Origin: Colletotrichum lupini
Taxonomy: Eukaryota > Ascomycota > Sordariomycetes > Glomerellales > Glomerellaceae
Reading direction: 5' to 3'
DNA: 64,000 bases
Assembly: GCF_023278565.1 (NCBI RefSeq)
Contig: NC_064679.1
Coordinates: forward strand, 3,100,001-3,164,000
The notes under the pieces were generated by a model, which had not been told where the DNA came from, made no database searches, and worked only from the letters and a program-made list of their open reading frames with translations. Below, in pieces: positions 24,555 through 35,931 of the stretch. Numbering within the stretch: position 1 is the stretch's first letter; the number at the start of each line of letters is the position of its first letter. The translations under genes were made by a program, and so were the position numbers.

Positions 24555-27500
24555 ATGACGAGTCTTAAGCGTTCGTTCGAGACGGACCCTTTCGCCGCCA
24601 ATATCTCGAGCAAGGTCTACGTCCGTTCGACGAGAAAGGGCAAGGTTCAGAAGATTGTGAGGGAGGTTTACCTGCGTCAAGATATCCCCTGCTCGTCAAA
24701 GCTGTGCCGGGTCTGTCTGCAGACGGCGCCCAGAGATGCAGCCAACAATGGTGAGTCGACACCATGTTCGATTTACCGCACGAACATGACAACTAAATAG
24801 TGCCTTCCAGTTCAACCCTTCGTTCTCTCTGACAAGCCGGCGGGGACAAAGGCGTTCCCCCAGGGGCACTACATCGTCCCCGACACCAACGCGTTGCTGA
24901 ACGCCATGGACCTCTTTGAGCAGAGCTCGGCTTTCTACGACGTTGTCATTCTGCAGACGGTGCTCGAGGAGCTGCGCAACCGCTCGCTACCCCTGTACAA
25001 CCGCCTCGTCGGCCTCACAAAGAGCGAGGACAAGCGCTTCTACGTCTTCTTCAACGACTTCCGCCTCGAGACGTACGTCAACCGGGAGTCCAATGAGACG
25101 GTCAATGACCGCAACGACCGCGCCGTGCGCAAGGCGGTGAAGTGGTACGCCGACCACCTGGCGCAGACAAAGGCCAAGACGGTGCCCGCCGTCGTGATGC
25201 TTAGCGACGACCAGGACTGCCTGAGGAAGGCCAAGACCGAAGGTGTCGCAGCCATGTCACTCTCCGAGTACGTCGGCGGTCTCGAGGATGGCGAGAGGTT
25301 GCTGGACATGATTGCCGAGTCGCGGAACTCGAGCTTTTCCAAGAAACCCGCCGGCCCGATCTACCCGGAATACTTCACCATGTCGAAGCTGATGACCGGC
25401 GTCAAGGCCGGTCTTCTTCACCAGGGCATCTTCAATGTCTCGCCGTACAACTACCTGGAGGGTTCCATTCACGTACCCGCATTCCCCAAGCCTCTCATCG
25501 TCCTCGGCAGAGAGAACATCAACCGGGCCGTAAGCGGGGATGTAGTCGTGGTTGAGGTTCTGCCAAAGGACCAGTGGAAGGAGCCGTCGACCAAGATCAT
25601 CGAGGAAGAGGCGGTCACGCGCGACGAGAACGCCGACGGGGAGGAAGCGCAGGACTTTGTCTCGGAAAGGGAGCGCAAGGCACTGCAGGAGGAGGTGAAG
25701 AAGACGCATAAGAACAGCACCGAAGGCCGGCCGCAACCGACGGCAAAGGTCGTCGGCGTCATCAAGCGTAACTGGCGGCAGTATGTCGGACATATTGACC
25801 CTTCGTCTGCGAGCAAGAGCGGCGGCCAGGGCCGCAAGTCGGACAACGTTTTCCTCATCCCCATGGACAAGCGCATTCCCAAGATCAAGCTGCGCTCGAG
25901 ACAGGTTTCCGAGCTTCTCGGCAAGCGCTTGTTGGTCACGATTGACGCCTGGGACCGCGATTCCCGGCACCCCGTGGGCCACTTTGTGCGTTCGCTTGGT
26001 GAGCTCGAGACCAAGGCCGCGGAGACGGAGGCCCTCCTGCTGGAGTACGACGTGCAATACCGTCCCTTCCCCAAGACGGTGCTCGACTGTCTGCCAAAGG
26101 AGGGCCACGACTGGAGAGTACCACAGAGCCTGGAAGATCCCGGCTGGAGGGACAGAGAGGATCTCCGCAAGCTCCTCATCTGCAGTATCGACCCCATCGG
26201 CTGCCAGGATATCGACGACGCTCTCCACGCAAGGCCTCTCCCCAACGGAAACTTTGAGGTTGGTGTCCACATCGCCGACGTCTCCCACTTTGTCAAGCCC
26301 GCCAATGCCATGGACACGGAGGCCAGCTTGCGAGGCACCACCGTGTACCTAGTCGACAAGAGAATCGACATGTTGCCGATGCTTCTCGGTACCGACCTGT
26401 GCTCGCTGAAGCCCTACGTCGAGCGTTACGCCTTCTCCTGTATCTGGGAGATGAATGCCAACGCAGACGTCGTCGGCGCCCGCTTCACCAAATCCGTCAT
26501 CCAGTCCAAGGAGGCATTCAGCTACGAGGCGGCCCAGCTGCGCGTCGACGACGCCTCGCAGCAGGACGACCTCACCAACAGCATCCGAACGCTCATGATG
26601 CTGTCCAAGAAGCTGAAGCAGAAGCGCATGGACGCCGGCGCCCTCAGCCTGTCCTCCCCCGAGGTCAAGGTGCAGATGGAGTCGGAGACGTCGGATCCCA
26701 TCGACGTCAAGACGAAGCAGCACCTCGACACAATGTCCCTCGTCGAGGAGTTCATGCTTCTCGCCAACGTCAGCGTCGCCGCCAAAATCTACGAGGCGTT
26801 TCCCCAGACCGCCATCCTCCGCCGCCACGGCGCCCCGCCAAAGACAAACTTTGACGAGCTCTCGAACCAGCTGCGCGTCAAAAAGGGCCTCGAGCTCCGC
26901 GTCGACTCGAGCAAGGCGCTCGCCGACTCCCTCGACACCTGCGTCGACCCCGTCGACCCCTTCTTCAACACCCTGGTCCGCATCATGGCCACCCGCTGCA
27001 TGATGTCCGCCGAGTACTTTTGCTCGGGCACCCAGGCCTACCCGGAATTCCGCCACTACGGTCTCGCCTCGGAAATCTACACGCACTTCACCTCCCCCAT
27101 CCGCCGGTACGCCGACCTCGTCGCCCACCGCCAGCTCGCCGCCGCCATCGGCTACGAGGCCATCCACCCGGCCGTCCGCAGCCGCGGCCGCCTCGAGGCC
27201 GTCTGCAAGAACATCAACGTCCGCCACCGCAACGCCCAGCTCGCCGGCCGCGCCAGCATCGCCTACTACGTCGGCCAGGCCCTCAAGGGCCGCGTCGCCG
27301 AGGAGGAGGCCTTTGTCATGAAGATCTTCAGCAACGGTTTCGTCGTGTTGGTCCCGCGCTTCGGTATCGAGGGCCTGATTCGGCTGCGGGACCTCGCGGA
27401 GCCCGAGCCCGAGAGCACCTTTGACGCGGAGAATTATGTGCTTACCACGAGCGGGAGCAAGGAGCTGCGGGTGGAGCTGTTCCAAAAGGTCAAGGTCAAG

Positions 27501-27566
27501 GTTACGGATGAGAAGGATGAGATGACGGGTAAGAGAGGTGTCAAGATGGAGCTTGTTAGCGTTTGA
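24555..27566 (+). CDS. DIS3: Exosome catalytic subunit Dis3/Rrp44
   Basis: This encodes the 983-residue 3'-to-5' exoribonuclease and endonuclease of the nuclear and cytoplasmic RNA exosome. Two exons join in frame (24,555-24,750 and 24,811-27,566; 60-nt intron, GTGAGT donor, CAG acceptor). Visible in order are: the CR3 cysteines C46, C51 and C54; a PIN endonuclease domain starting at YIVPDTNALL with Asp90; cold-shock-type OB domains (about 260-460); and the RNB exonuclease domain. In the RNB domain, the motif DPIGCQDIDD supplies the metal-binding aspartates D526, D532, D534 and D535. A C-terminal S1 domain covers about 890-983. The length matches the yeast and human proteins. The key catalytic residues I can locate are intact. 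It lies tail-to-tail with the zinc-knuckle gene on the other strand. Confidence 0.97.
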
Positions 27567-28002
27567 GGGGGGGCGCTGTGATGGGGGAATGAAAATACGG
27601 AATTCTTGCGTGTTTTGAGATGTTGAAGTAGAAAGATGGCCAAAATTTAGCCAACCTAAAAGTTCAGAAACGAACGCGTTTACCTATGCCTACTCACGGT
27701 TTGCAAAATCTGTTATGTGAAATGGGAATAGAACGTGTCTTTACGCAGTTCCCATGCTTCGATCCTATGTTTACAAGGAAGCAGCACCCTTCAATATCAC
27801 AAGTTTTGGAGCCCAGCATGACACCGCACCAAGATAGTATCAGACGTGACCTATCTAGAGTATCGTACACAGACTGTAGGGACGCATATCATTCATCATC
27901 AAACCCATCCCGCGTCCATCTTCGCCTCAACCTCGTATACTAGACATCCGGTCACAGATATGAACACACCAAACCCGAACCCTCGAAAGACGAATAGCAT
28001 GC
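27567..28002. other. Convergent 3' intergenic region
   Basis: This is the tail-to-tail gap between DIS3 (plus) and the zinc-knuckle gene (minus). It presumably holds both 3' untranslated regions. No gene or strong motif is seen. Confidence 0.5.
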
Positions 28003-29400
28003 TCAGCGAGCCTGACGGACAGGCCTATGAACCTGGTCCCACAAAGAACACTTCCGGAGCAAAGACCTAAGATCTCCCTGTGTCTCCGGATCGACAGGCA
28101 ACTTGGACACGAGGTCCCGTCCGTAATCGAAGTCGAGCCACGGCTGATGGGCTTTGCGGTCGTGAATCATGCGCAACACAAACTCCTGCGTCCACACCGA
28201 GGGCGCCCAGACCAGCTCCTCTAGGCCATGGCCCATAGCTTCCTTGACAAACTCGATCCACGGCTTCCTCGACCGGATCGCGGGCTTGTTCCTCCTACGC
28301 ACGACCATGATTGTCACGCGCTGCTGCAAGCTCATGTGCGGGAGGTCTGGGCAGTCGTCGAGGACGTGAAGCTTCGTGTTATGGATCGGACATCCCATGA
28401 TGGTGCCGTTGTCGTCGGGAAAGACGCAGTCGCCGAGCCAATGTCCGGCGTGGCCGCAGTTGGAGCAGATGTTGTTAGGGTCAAAGCGATCGCCGTACAG
28501 GAATTGCGAGGTAGTAATTTGGTTCTGGGTCTGTTCCTCGCTTGTCATCTTCACTTTGCCATGAAAGGGCGGCTTGTGGCGGCGGATGTCGGTGTCGTGG
28601 TAGACCTTGTTTCGCTTCTGACCAGCGCTGCTCAGGTGCTGGGCAGCTTTCGAATTCGCTGCGGGAGCCACGGGAGCGTTAGGTGGCGCCGATCTCGCTT
28701 CGTCTTGGGAAATTCTGTCGTGTGGCCTTTGCTGTGTATGGTGGGCACGATTGGCGTTGTATCTACTACTGGAGGTGCCTCGGAATGATTTCGTAGAGGA
28801 ACCTTGGTGATATCCCCCCCTCTGGATACCCGACTGGGAAGCAACGGATCGCTGTGTATCTCTATGGGTGTCGTTACGATGGTCACGGCCAAAGGAGCCT
28901 ACGTGATCGGAGCGGTTTTCGTTCCAACCAGCCCGGTCGATGGAGCTGCTTCGATGTCTGGAGGGAGGCCTGACGAGTTGCTCGTCACGATCAGGGTGCA
29001 TACCGTGCTGATACTCGAGCTTCTGGGGATCAGAATAGGACCCCGACTTGAAGTCGTTGAGGTTGGGTCGCACAGGCGAGTATGGCGCGCCTTGACATTC
29101 TCGATCAGAAGACCTCTCTAACATCGACAGCTTTTCCTTCAGCTTCTGAATCTCCACACTGCGCTCTTGGTCGTTCATTCGGATTGATTCGCTCCCAGAC
29201 GTGTTGTATTCCGTGATCAGGCTCTGTGACGGTCTAATGTCGTGAGCTTGCATCGGTATGGTGCCATGTGGAACATTATTTGGCTTGGGTCTCTTGACCG
29301 GGTTGCTGTCTCTTTCCTCCTCGGTTCGGGATCGTCGACTGTCATCAGACCCGTAGTTCAAAGCGTTAGAGCTTGAACTGGAAGGTCTGGATCTCTTCAT
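28003..29400 (-). CDS. CCHC zinc-knuckle protein, function unknown
   Basis: A single-exon 465-residue protein. The first 300 residues are charged, S/R/H/Q-rich and probably disordered, starting MKRSRPSSSSSNALNYG with an early basic run that could serve nuclear import. A CCHC zinc knuckle (CSNCGHAGHWLGDC, C-x2-C-x4-H-x4-C) begins at residue 312. A second cysteine/histidine-rich segment follows (GCPIHNTKLHVLDDCPDLPH). The C-terminal 110 residues are denser in hydrophobic and aromatic residues (KPWIEFVKEAMGHG, WAPSVWTQEFVLRM) and look folded. Zinc knuckles of this type usually bind single-stranded RNA or DNA. I chose the ATG at 29,400. An in-frame upstream ATG at 29,685 would add 95 residues of non-conserved look, and I judge it leader sequence. 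The specific role is unknown. Confidence 0.8.
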   Translation of the reverse strand: MKRSRPSSSSSNALNYGSDDSRRSRTEEERDSNPVKRPKPNNVPHGTIPMQAHDIRPSQSLITEYNTSGSESIRMNDQERSVEIQKLKEKLSMLERSSDRECQGAPYSPVRPNLNDFKSGSYSDPQKLEYQHGMHPDRDEQLVRPPSRHRSSSIDRAGWNENRSDHVGSFGRDHRNDTHRDTQRSVASQSGIQRGGYHQGSSTKSFRGTSSSRYNANRAHHTQQRPHDRISQDEARSAPPNAPVAPAANSKAAQHLSSAGQKRNKVYHDTDIRRHKPPFHGKVKMTSEEQTQNQITTSQFLYGDRFDPNNICSNCGHAGHWLGDCVFPDDNGTIMGCPIHNTKLHVLDDCPDLPHMSLQQRVTIMVVRRRNKPAIRSRKPWIEFVKEAMGHGLEELVWAPSVWTQEFVLRMIHDRKAHQPWLDFDYGRDLVSKLPVDPETQGDLRSLLRKCSLWDQVHRPVRQAR

Positions 29401-30774
29401 TTGGAGAGATTGTTCGACGTGGTCGTGACAGGGACAACACTGTGAAGGCAGGCCACTGCGATCGGTATGACACGCAAAGCGTGTCAGACAAGAGAGCTTC
29501 TGGCGCGCACGTAGGGGGAGACCTTTCGATCTTTTTGTGTGTAGCGCTTTGAAAACCTCGACCAGTGTGCTGTTGATGTGCGAATGGAAAAAAACGTGAT
29601 GTTTTGAGGTGAAGGGAGTGAAGTGCAGGATAGGGGCGTTTGCAGGTAGGAGGAAAATGGGGACGACCTCACCGACCTCTGGCATCCACGCGTCACGTGG
29701 GTACGTACTGAGATTGAATTACAATAAGGCAAGGTCCACTATGTAGGTAGGTCCCGAGCATGATTCACCTCCTTCGGGAAGGGGCGTTTGATAGAGAAGG
29801 CAGCCCAGACAATGCAGAAGTCACCTACCTACTTATCTGACCGCATCTGCCCAGGTCATGAACATGGTCTCAACAACTGCCTACGACGTGATCTCGCGTG
29901 CGAGCGAATGAGATCAAATTTCTTATCACTTCCAAACGTAGCTCTACCATGCGTGATTCAGGTTAGGGAGTAGGTGGGAATATGCCGCTACATCGACCTA
30001 CCATGGATTGATCTGAACACAATATACTAGATTCTTGGTATGAATGAAACTGCCTTTACGAAAAATTGGTATTCTAATTCACCGAAGTCAGTAGAATTAT
30101 CAGGGATATGAAGTAACCTGAAGTTCCGTACAAGACGAGGGCGCCTTTGGTAAACAGTTCTGCCATGTCCATAGTTGACATAGTAAAGCGAGCGTTTCAT
30201 AAAATAACGGCCATAGAACACTTTTTTTCTTTTATAAGGGACATGACTAAACGAAGAAGTTCTATCTTTCTGAGTTCTCACGAATATAGTCTGAGAAGTA
30301 GTACCAGATTTAAATAGAGCTTCATCAGTCTTGACAGCCTCGTTCTATTACCTTCATTACCATTGTCACTACCACGACTGGCATTATAATCGATGTCAGT
30401 CAGTAGTCCTTCAAGTATATTCGTTATATAATATCTATGAAATAGCGACAAAGAAAGAGGAAGTTATAATACACACTGTAAGGTAGTTAGCGGATTATTT
30501 TATCATCCACTTGTCCGAACCTGCCTTCTCCTGAGCGAGTGTCCCACACCACTCAGTGAATGCATTACCAAAGGGGGGGCATGTGCCTCGGGCGTCCCTT
30601 CCTACAATATTCAGCTTTTACCTTCACCACCTTCTTCTTCCCCACAACCCACCCAAACCAACTTCCGAATTACACAACCATCAAAGTCAATCTCCTTACC
30701 AGGTTTGCCCTTCCAAAGTGCACCTTCTTTCGGCTGGTTTACTGACGTTTCCTTCATCCGTGGAGTGACTCAAG
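29401..30774. promoter_or_regulatory. Divergent promoter region
   Basis: The shared upstream region of two genes transcribed outward: the zinc-knuckle gene to the left and the orphan gene at 30,775 to the right. ACCTACCTA-type motifs occur at 29,744-29,752 and 29,823-29,831. The right half (about 30,000-30,500) is moderately AT-rich. The 150 bases before 30,775 are C/T-rich, like a leader. Confidence 0.45.
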
Positions 30775-31869
30775 ATGGAAGGTAACGGCGTCCCTGCCGC
30801 GGAGGCGTCCTCTCAACCACCGGCCAAGCGAGTCAAACTGTCGTCACCCGCTTCCGACAACACCAAGCCTGTCTTCGGACGCCTCGGAGTCATCTTGAAC
30901 ACTGAAGACGCTGGAGACATCACCGTCAATATCAGCAACACCAGACGCCTTGGCAAGCCCGTGATAGACCATCTCTCAGAAGAAACTTTCGCTTTTCATG
31001 GATCTCGCCAGCAGGCCCATGCTATGCTCGACAGAATTCTGGACCACAGCGAGAATACGATCATCATGGGCATTGTGAGCCTTCAACCAGATATCAGCGA
31101 GGCGACACCGCAATCAAAGGCGCCGGCGACTGTCCAGGCTGTGGATGTGACAGGTGCGGCATCTGAGAACTCGACAGTACCGAAGCGGAAGACACCTATG
31201 AAGCAGAGACCGGCTACGTCTATTGCCATGGAGAAAACAGCACCTGCCGGTGAGAGGCCGTTGGCACCTACGGCCACACATCAGTCTCGGCAGACATCCA
31301 ATGTCGCCGACAACCCCAAGCCATTCGCGCCGCAGAATTCATCGCTTGTTCTTTCTCAGGGTCATCTGGAGACTGCGTACAGAGTCTGGACGACATGCGG
31401 ACGGCGGACCACAAAGTTACAGACCCTGCTAAAGAAATTCCCTGAAAATGACCGCCCAAATCCCTCGGTGGAGTGCATGGTACTTCAGAAGTTAGCTGGA
31501 AAGGCGCCAGACATGATGGTTGGCGAACTTGAAGGCATTGTACATTCTTATATGCTTACAGTCTTCAAGCACAACTTGCGGAGGAGAGTTCCCCGGTTAG
31601 GAAAAGACTGGATGCATTTCCGGATCCTGAGGCGACTGTGGTTTTACCCTGGTAAGTGATCCGATTATCCTGTCAGCCCATCTATCAGCGAAGTCAGTGC
31701 TTGCTGACAATCAGATTGCTGGGATCTTTTAGATGTAGGTGAAGACGTCGACTTCCCGTGGGCTGAGATGGCTCCCAATTCTTCCGCCGGCTGCCCTAGC
31801 TCAGCTTACGCGACATTCAAAGAGCACAATGGAGTTGGGATCGAGTCGAAGTTCTCAATCTTCGACTAA
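30775..31869 (+). CDS. Orphan protein with Myc-type nuclear localisation signal
   Basis: I do not recognise this family. Exons 30,775-31,651 and 31,715-31,869 join in frame (GTAAGT donor, CAG acceptor) to give 343 residues. An alternative TAG acceptor at 31,732 is also in frame and would remove six residues. The N-terminus contains PPAKRVKLSS, close to the c-Myc nuclear localisation signal. A compact N-terminal segment (about 34-105, PVFGRLGVILNTEDAGDITV to IIMGIVSLQPD) is followed by a low-complexity linker (about 110-200). A basic/hydrophobic C-terminal part follows (MVGELEGIVHSYMLTVFKHNLRR, then WMHFRILRRLWFYP) and then an acidic end. I infer a nuclear, possibly nucleic-acid-associated protein. 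It shares a divergent promoter region with the zinc-knuckle gene. Confidence 0.75.
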
Positions 31870-32362
31870 GACGGGGAGAGACTAGTATTGAAATAGCTAT
31901 GATGTTCAGCAAGTCAACCACCAAGCGCAAATTGCTCAACCGCTGAGCTGTGACTCGACATTGCATCATGGCCGTTTGTGGATCGCCATCTGATCGCACA
32001 CAACCAAATATCGTTGGGCGGATGGAAAGCAGGAGGTCGTTCGGGATGACAGAATCGTCTATAATCCTATAAGAACCAAATCAAATGAATGCAAGGGAAA
32101 TTCCGGATGAAAGTGTATGAGCAGATTTGAATGAGGACAACGGGCTAAATCGTCATTCTTTACTTTTTATTTTTCCCTTGGACCGCCCCAAAAACGCCAT
32201 GTGAAACAAAATGAGGAATCTAACAGCCAGCCAGGCTCTTCATGAGGGAGCTAAAACCCAAGAAATGGGACCACAACATCTCCTCCACTTTCTCTTTTGA
32301 TATCATGTACTCCCCTCTCCTCCTCTCACTACGTTCTCTCCATTACTATACTGCACCACCCC
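31870..32362. other. Convergent 3' intergenic region
   Basis: This gap lies between the orphan gene (plus) and NUG1 (minus) and probably holds both 3' untranslated regions. No gene is seen. Confidence 0.5.
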
Positions 32363-34076
32363 TTATTGCTCCATCGCCTCGTCCTCGTCGCCAGCAGCAG
32401 CAAGACCACTAAACAGGTCACCGAGGTCAAACTCCTTGGCCCACTCCGTGACAATAGTCTTCTGATCCGCGGCAGCAACGTCGTCAGCCACGGGAGCAGC
32501 AGGCGCGGCGCCCTGGGCATCGCTCTGGACAGCGAGGACAGGCGCCTCAACCCAGCCCTGGATGCGGCCGTCGCGCCAGTCCGTGACGACGGTCATGGCG
32601 GCGGCGTTGATGTTGGGGATACCGCCGCGTCCCAGACGGCCGCGCTTCCGCGCGACCTGCACCAGGAAATCGGTCGTGATGTCGCCGTCGGCGCGGCTGG
32701 GCAGCAGCGTCGGCAGGTCGTAGGCGTCCGTCAGCTTCTGCAGCAGGTCGGGGGAGGCGGCGAGGCGGCGGAGGAGGAGGGTGACGGCCGGGATGGGGTC
32801 CTCGATGTTCTTGGGCGGGACGGCGTTGAGGAGGACGAGGTGGGCGTGGGCGTCTGTCGCGTTCTTGAGGGAGACGAGGCCCGATGCGGAGGCGTTCTTG
32901 GCGGAGGGGAAGACGATACCGGGGGAGTCGAGGAGGGTGAGCTTGCTGTCGATCTTGACGGCGCGGATGCTCGTGGTGACGCCGGCCTCTGCGCCGGCGG
33001 GGCAGGCCTTTGAGGCGCCGCGGCCGCCGGAGAGACGGCCGAGGAGGGCGTTGATGACGGAGGACTTGCCGACGTTGGGGTAGCCGATGACGCCGACGGA
33101 GACGGCGCGCTTGAGCTGCTTGCTGGCGGCGTAGGACTTGAGGGCGCGGAAGAGGTCGGACGACGTCTTTTGGACGGTGAGCTCCTTGTGGTTAAAGGTA
33201 TGGGCGTTGGGCGCCGGGTTGGAGGCGCGCAGGGGCAGGGTCGGGAAGGAGCGGCGCAGGTGGATGAGCCAGTCCTTGAGAACCTTGGGGGGCACGAGAT
33301 CGATCTTGTTGACGACGAGGATGAGGCGCTTGCCGCCGCTGGCGGCGGCCATGACGCTGCGCTCGACGTCGCGGGAGCGGGTTGATTCCGGGTCGCGGGC
33401 GTCGAGGACGTAGAGGATGACGTCGGCCTGCTCGACGACGTTCTTGAAGACCTTGTCAAAGGCCTTGCGGGAGGTGGCGTTGCCAACGGGGATCTCGGCG
33501 GGCGCGTCAGAGTCGTCGCCCGAGTCGTCGTCCGAGTCCATCTCGTCGTCATCGTCGTCGCGCAACTCCTTTTCGTACGTCTCGGCGGCGGCCCTCGCGC
33601 TGCGCAGGAGAGCGGCCATGGGGTTCGAGTCGTCGCCGTCGTCCTCCTCATCGTCGTCCTCGACCATCATGTCGTCGTCGGCCACGTCGACCTGCTGGCC
33701 GGTCGCGCCGGCGACGGTGGCGCCCGTCTTGGCGGCCTTTGCCATTTCGCGACGCTTCTGGTTCTCCTCCTGCTTGCGCAGCTTGTTCTCCTCAATCTCC
33801 TCGAGGATCTTCTCCTTGTAGGGGAACAGGTTCGGGATACCCGGGTCCTTCTTGAGCTTGGTGCGCCATTCCGGGTTCTGCTTGGCCTTCTTTCTGTCTT
33901 TCCTCTGCTTCGCCGCCGACTTCTTCTCGATCTTGTGGCGGAGGCGAACCGTCGTCCTCTTGGACTTTGGCTCTGCGAAGATGCTGTTAGTCAAAAAGGG
34001 TATAACATAAAAGATATTGGCAATAATTCAGGAGATACTCTCACATACTCTTGGGTTTGTTAATTGAGCCAGCCAT
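32363..34076 (-). CDS. NUG1: Nuclear/nucleolar GTPase Nug1 (GNL3-type)
   Basis: A 545-residue GTPase needed for maturation and nuclear export of pre-60S ribosomal particles. Two exons join in frame: 34,049-34,076 (10 codons, starting MAGSINKPK) and 32,363-33,972, with a GTATGT donor, CAG acceptor and 76-nt intron. The N-terminus is the basic GN3L_Grn1 region (RHKIEKKSAAKQRK, NPEWRTKLKKDPGIPNLFPY). An acidic D/E-rich insert spans about 105-165. The GTPase motifs appear in circularly permuted order, as in the YlqF/YawG family: G4 NKID (231-234), then G1 GYPNVGKSS (306-314), then G3 DSPGI (358-362). The C-terminal domain is typical in length. It is divergently transcribed from the HAD phosphatase gene. 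Confidence 0.95.
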
Positions 34077-34790
34077 CGTGATATCTGACCAAAGCGACTT
34101 TTGGCAAGATTTTTGTTGTATGGGGGTGAGCTTTGGTTGGTGCTTTGCTACCCTCGACCGCCGCAAAACTTTCCTGGCGCTTCGGCCAGTCCTTGCAGTG
34201 CAACTTTCAAAAATTTAGTGGGAGGTCGGGTTCTGCCAGCCCACACCGCTTCTGCTATCGCTATCGCGCCCCACCAAGATATCCTCACCGCCTGACGCTA
34301 ATCCCAATGAAGGAGCCCCGCCATGGGTAACTTTGCCCCGCGACAGCTGACATAAGAAAGAAAAAGCCGATGGGTAAAAAAAAAAAGGCGTGCTGGAACC
34401 GGTGGATCACAGACGCTCAGTGCTGCCGCGATGGCGCTGCCGCAGCGTCAGAGGGGCCCCTTCCGGTGGACAGAAATGCCCGTCTCGGTGTTTTTTGGCC
34501 GCTGGAAAGATGCCGCAGCTCAAATAGCGGGCTGGTCAAAGGCGGATTACCAAGGTTGTCGTTGCCGACTCGGAACTTCAACGATCCTTTCAGAGTCATA
34601 CCTCACTCAACTTCAACTCGTAATCTCAACTAGACTCTTGAATACAATAACTTTCTCTTCACTATTAATCTTAGACCACATTAAAAGACCATAACCATAG
34701 ATCGAACACATAAAACATTCATCTCTTCAGGTATACATTCACAACTCATTTCAGAGGGATAACCGCTTACCCTGTCTACCAGACTTAACC
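34077..34790. promoter_or_regulatory. Divergent promoter region, NUG1/HAD phosphatase
   Basis: 714 bp separate the two outward-facing start codons. The last 200 bases before 34,791 are A/T- and C/T-rich, consistent with a leader. No clear TATA box is seen. Confidence 0.45.
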
Positions 34791-35931
34791 ATGTCGTACA
34801 CGGCCCCTCCACAACGCTTCACCTTTGATGGCTTCCTCTTCGACATGGACGGCACCATCATCGACTCAACAGAGGCCGTCGTGAAGCACTGGCACACGTA
34901 AGGAAACCAACAAACTCCACCGGTTCATCAGCATCATCATCACCAATCGTCCCTTGCATGAGGGGTTACCCTCTCTCTCTCTCATCTCATCTCTCAAAAA
35001 CCCCACTAACACCGGCCTTCTCTTCTCCCTTGCAGCGTCGGCAACGAAATAGGAGTCGCGCCCGAAGTCATCCTCGAGACCTCGCACGGCCGTCGTAGCA
35101 TCGACATCTTGAAGATTCTGGCCCCTGAAAAAGCAAATTGGGAGTGTGAGTACCTTACCTCTACGCACCCAAAAAAAAATCTCAGATCTCTGTTTTGTCT
35201 GATCTCGCGTGTTTGGTACCTGTTCCTGATTCCGACTTCCCCCCTTGCCTTGCTTCACCTACCTAAACACGGCTCACCTTGCCTTGCTTCACCTACCTAA
35301 ACACGACTCACCGGCGCGCCGTCTGTCAGGTTTCCCCAACTTTTTTTCATGCATGCTCACCTACATGACGCAAGGGGGGGATGAGACGGTGATGAACTCA
35401 GGGGTTCGCGAAGAAAAGGCTAACAGGAGATGAACAGACACGCGTGAGATGGAAGGCCGCCTCCCGAAACTCTACGGGGGAGACGCCGTCGAGATCCCTG
35501 GGGCAAGGGCACTCCTCGACGCCCTCATCGCGAAGTCGGCTCCCTGGGCCATCGTCACCTCGGGGACTGAACCCCTTGTGGGCGGGTGGCTCGACGCGCT
35601 CAAGCTGCCGCAGCCTCAACACCTCGTCACCGCCGAGTCCGTCGAGAACGGTAAGCCGGACCCGACCTGCTACCGCATTGGCCGCGCGAAGCTGGGCCTG
35701 GGAGACGCTTCCAAGCAGGTGCTCGTCCTCGAGGATAGCCCCGCCGGCATCAGGGCCGGTAAGGAGGCTGGGTGTAAGGTGCTGGGCCTCGTCACGAGCC
35801 ACACCGTTGAGCAGGTCGTGGACGCGGAACCCGATTGGATCGTCAGAGACCTCGGTTCTGTCAAGGTCGTGGAGAGTCGCGACGGTGTCGTCACGCTGGA
35901 GTTTACCGACGCCCTCGTTTCGAAGCCTTAG
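34791..35931 (+). CDS. HAD-family sugar/glycerol phosphatase
   Basis: A 236-residue haloacid-dehalogenase phosphatase resembling yeast glycerol-1-phosphatase (GPP1/2) and 2-deoxyglucose-6-phosphatase (DOG1/2). Three exons join in frame: 34,791-34,897, 35,036-35,145 and 35,438-35,931. Motif I is FDMDGTIID, with nucleophile Asp18 and acid/base Asp20. Motif II lies in AIVTSGTEP, motif III is the lysine of ENGKPDPTCY, and motif IV is VLEDSPAG. The helical cap covers about residues 25-90. The predicted reaction is hydrolysis of a small sugar or glycerol phosphate in the cytosol; the substrate cannot be told from sequence. Intron 2 (292 nt) is unusually long for the window and contains a tandem 34-bp duplication. 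Confidence 0.92.
35244..35311. repeat. 34-bp tandem duplication inside an intron
   Basis: Two adjacent 34-bp copies (35,244-35,277 and 35,278-35,311) differ at one base (CACGG versus CACGA). Each contains an ACCTACCTA motif. They lie in intron 2 of the HAD phosphatase gene. Confidence 0.92.

Noticed and set aside
25257..27485. Long antisense open frames within DIS3
   Set aside because: They are shadow frames caused by the strong third-position GC of the DIS3 coding sequence.
29401..29685. N-terminal extension of the zinc-knuckle protein
   Set aside because: The frame is open, but the extra 95 residues look like translated leader. The ATG at 29,400 gives a typical start into a basic, disordered region.
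32297..33821. Plus-strand open frames opposite NUG1
   Set aside because: They are shadows of the NUG1 coding frame, with residue patterns mirroring its codon bias.
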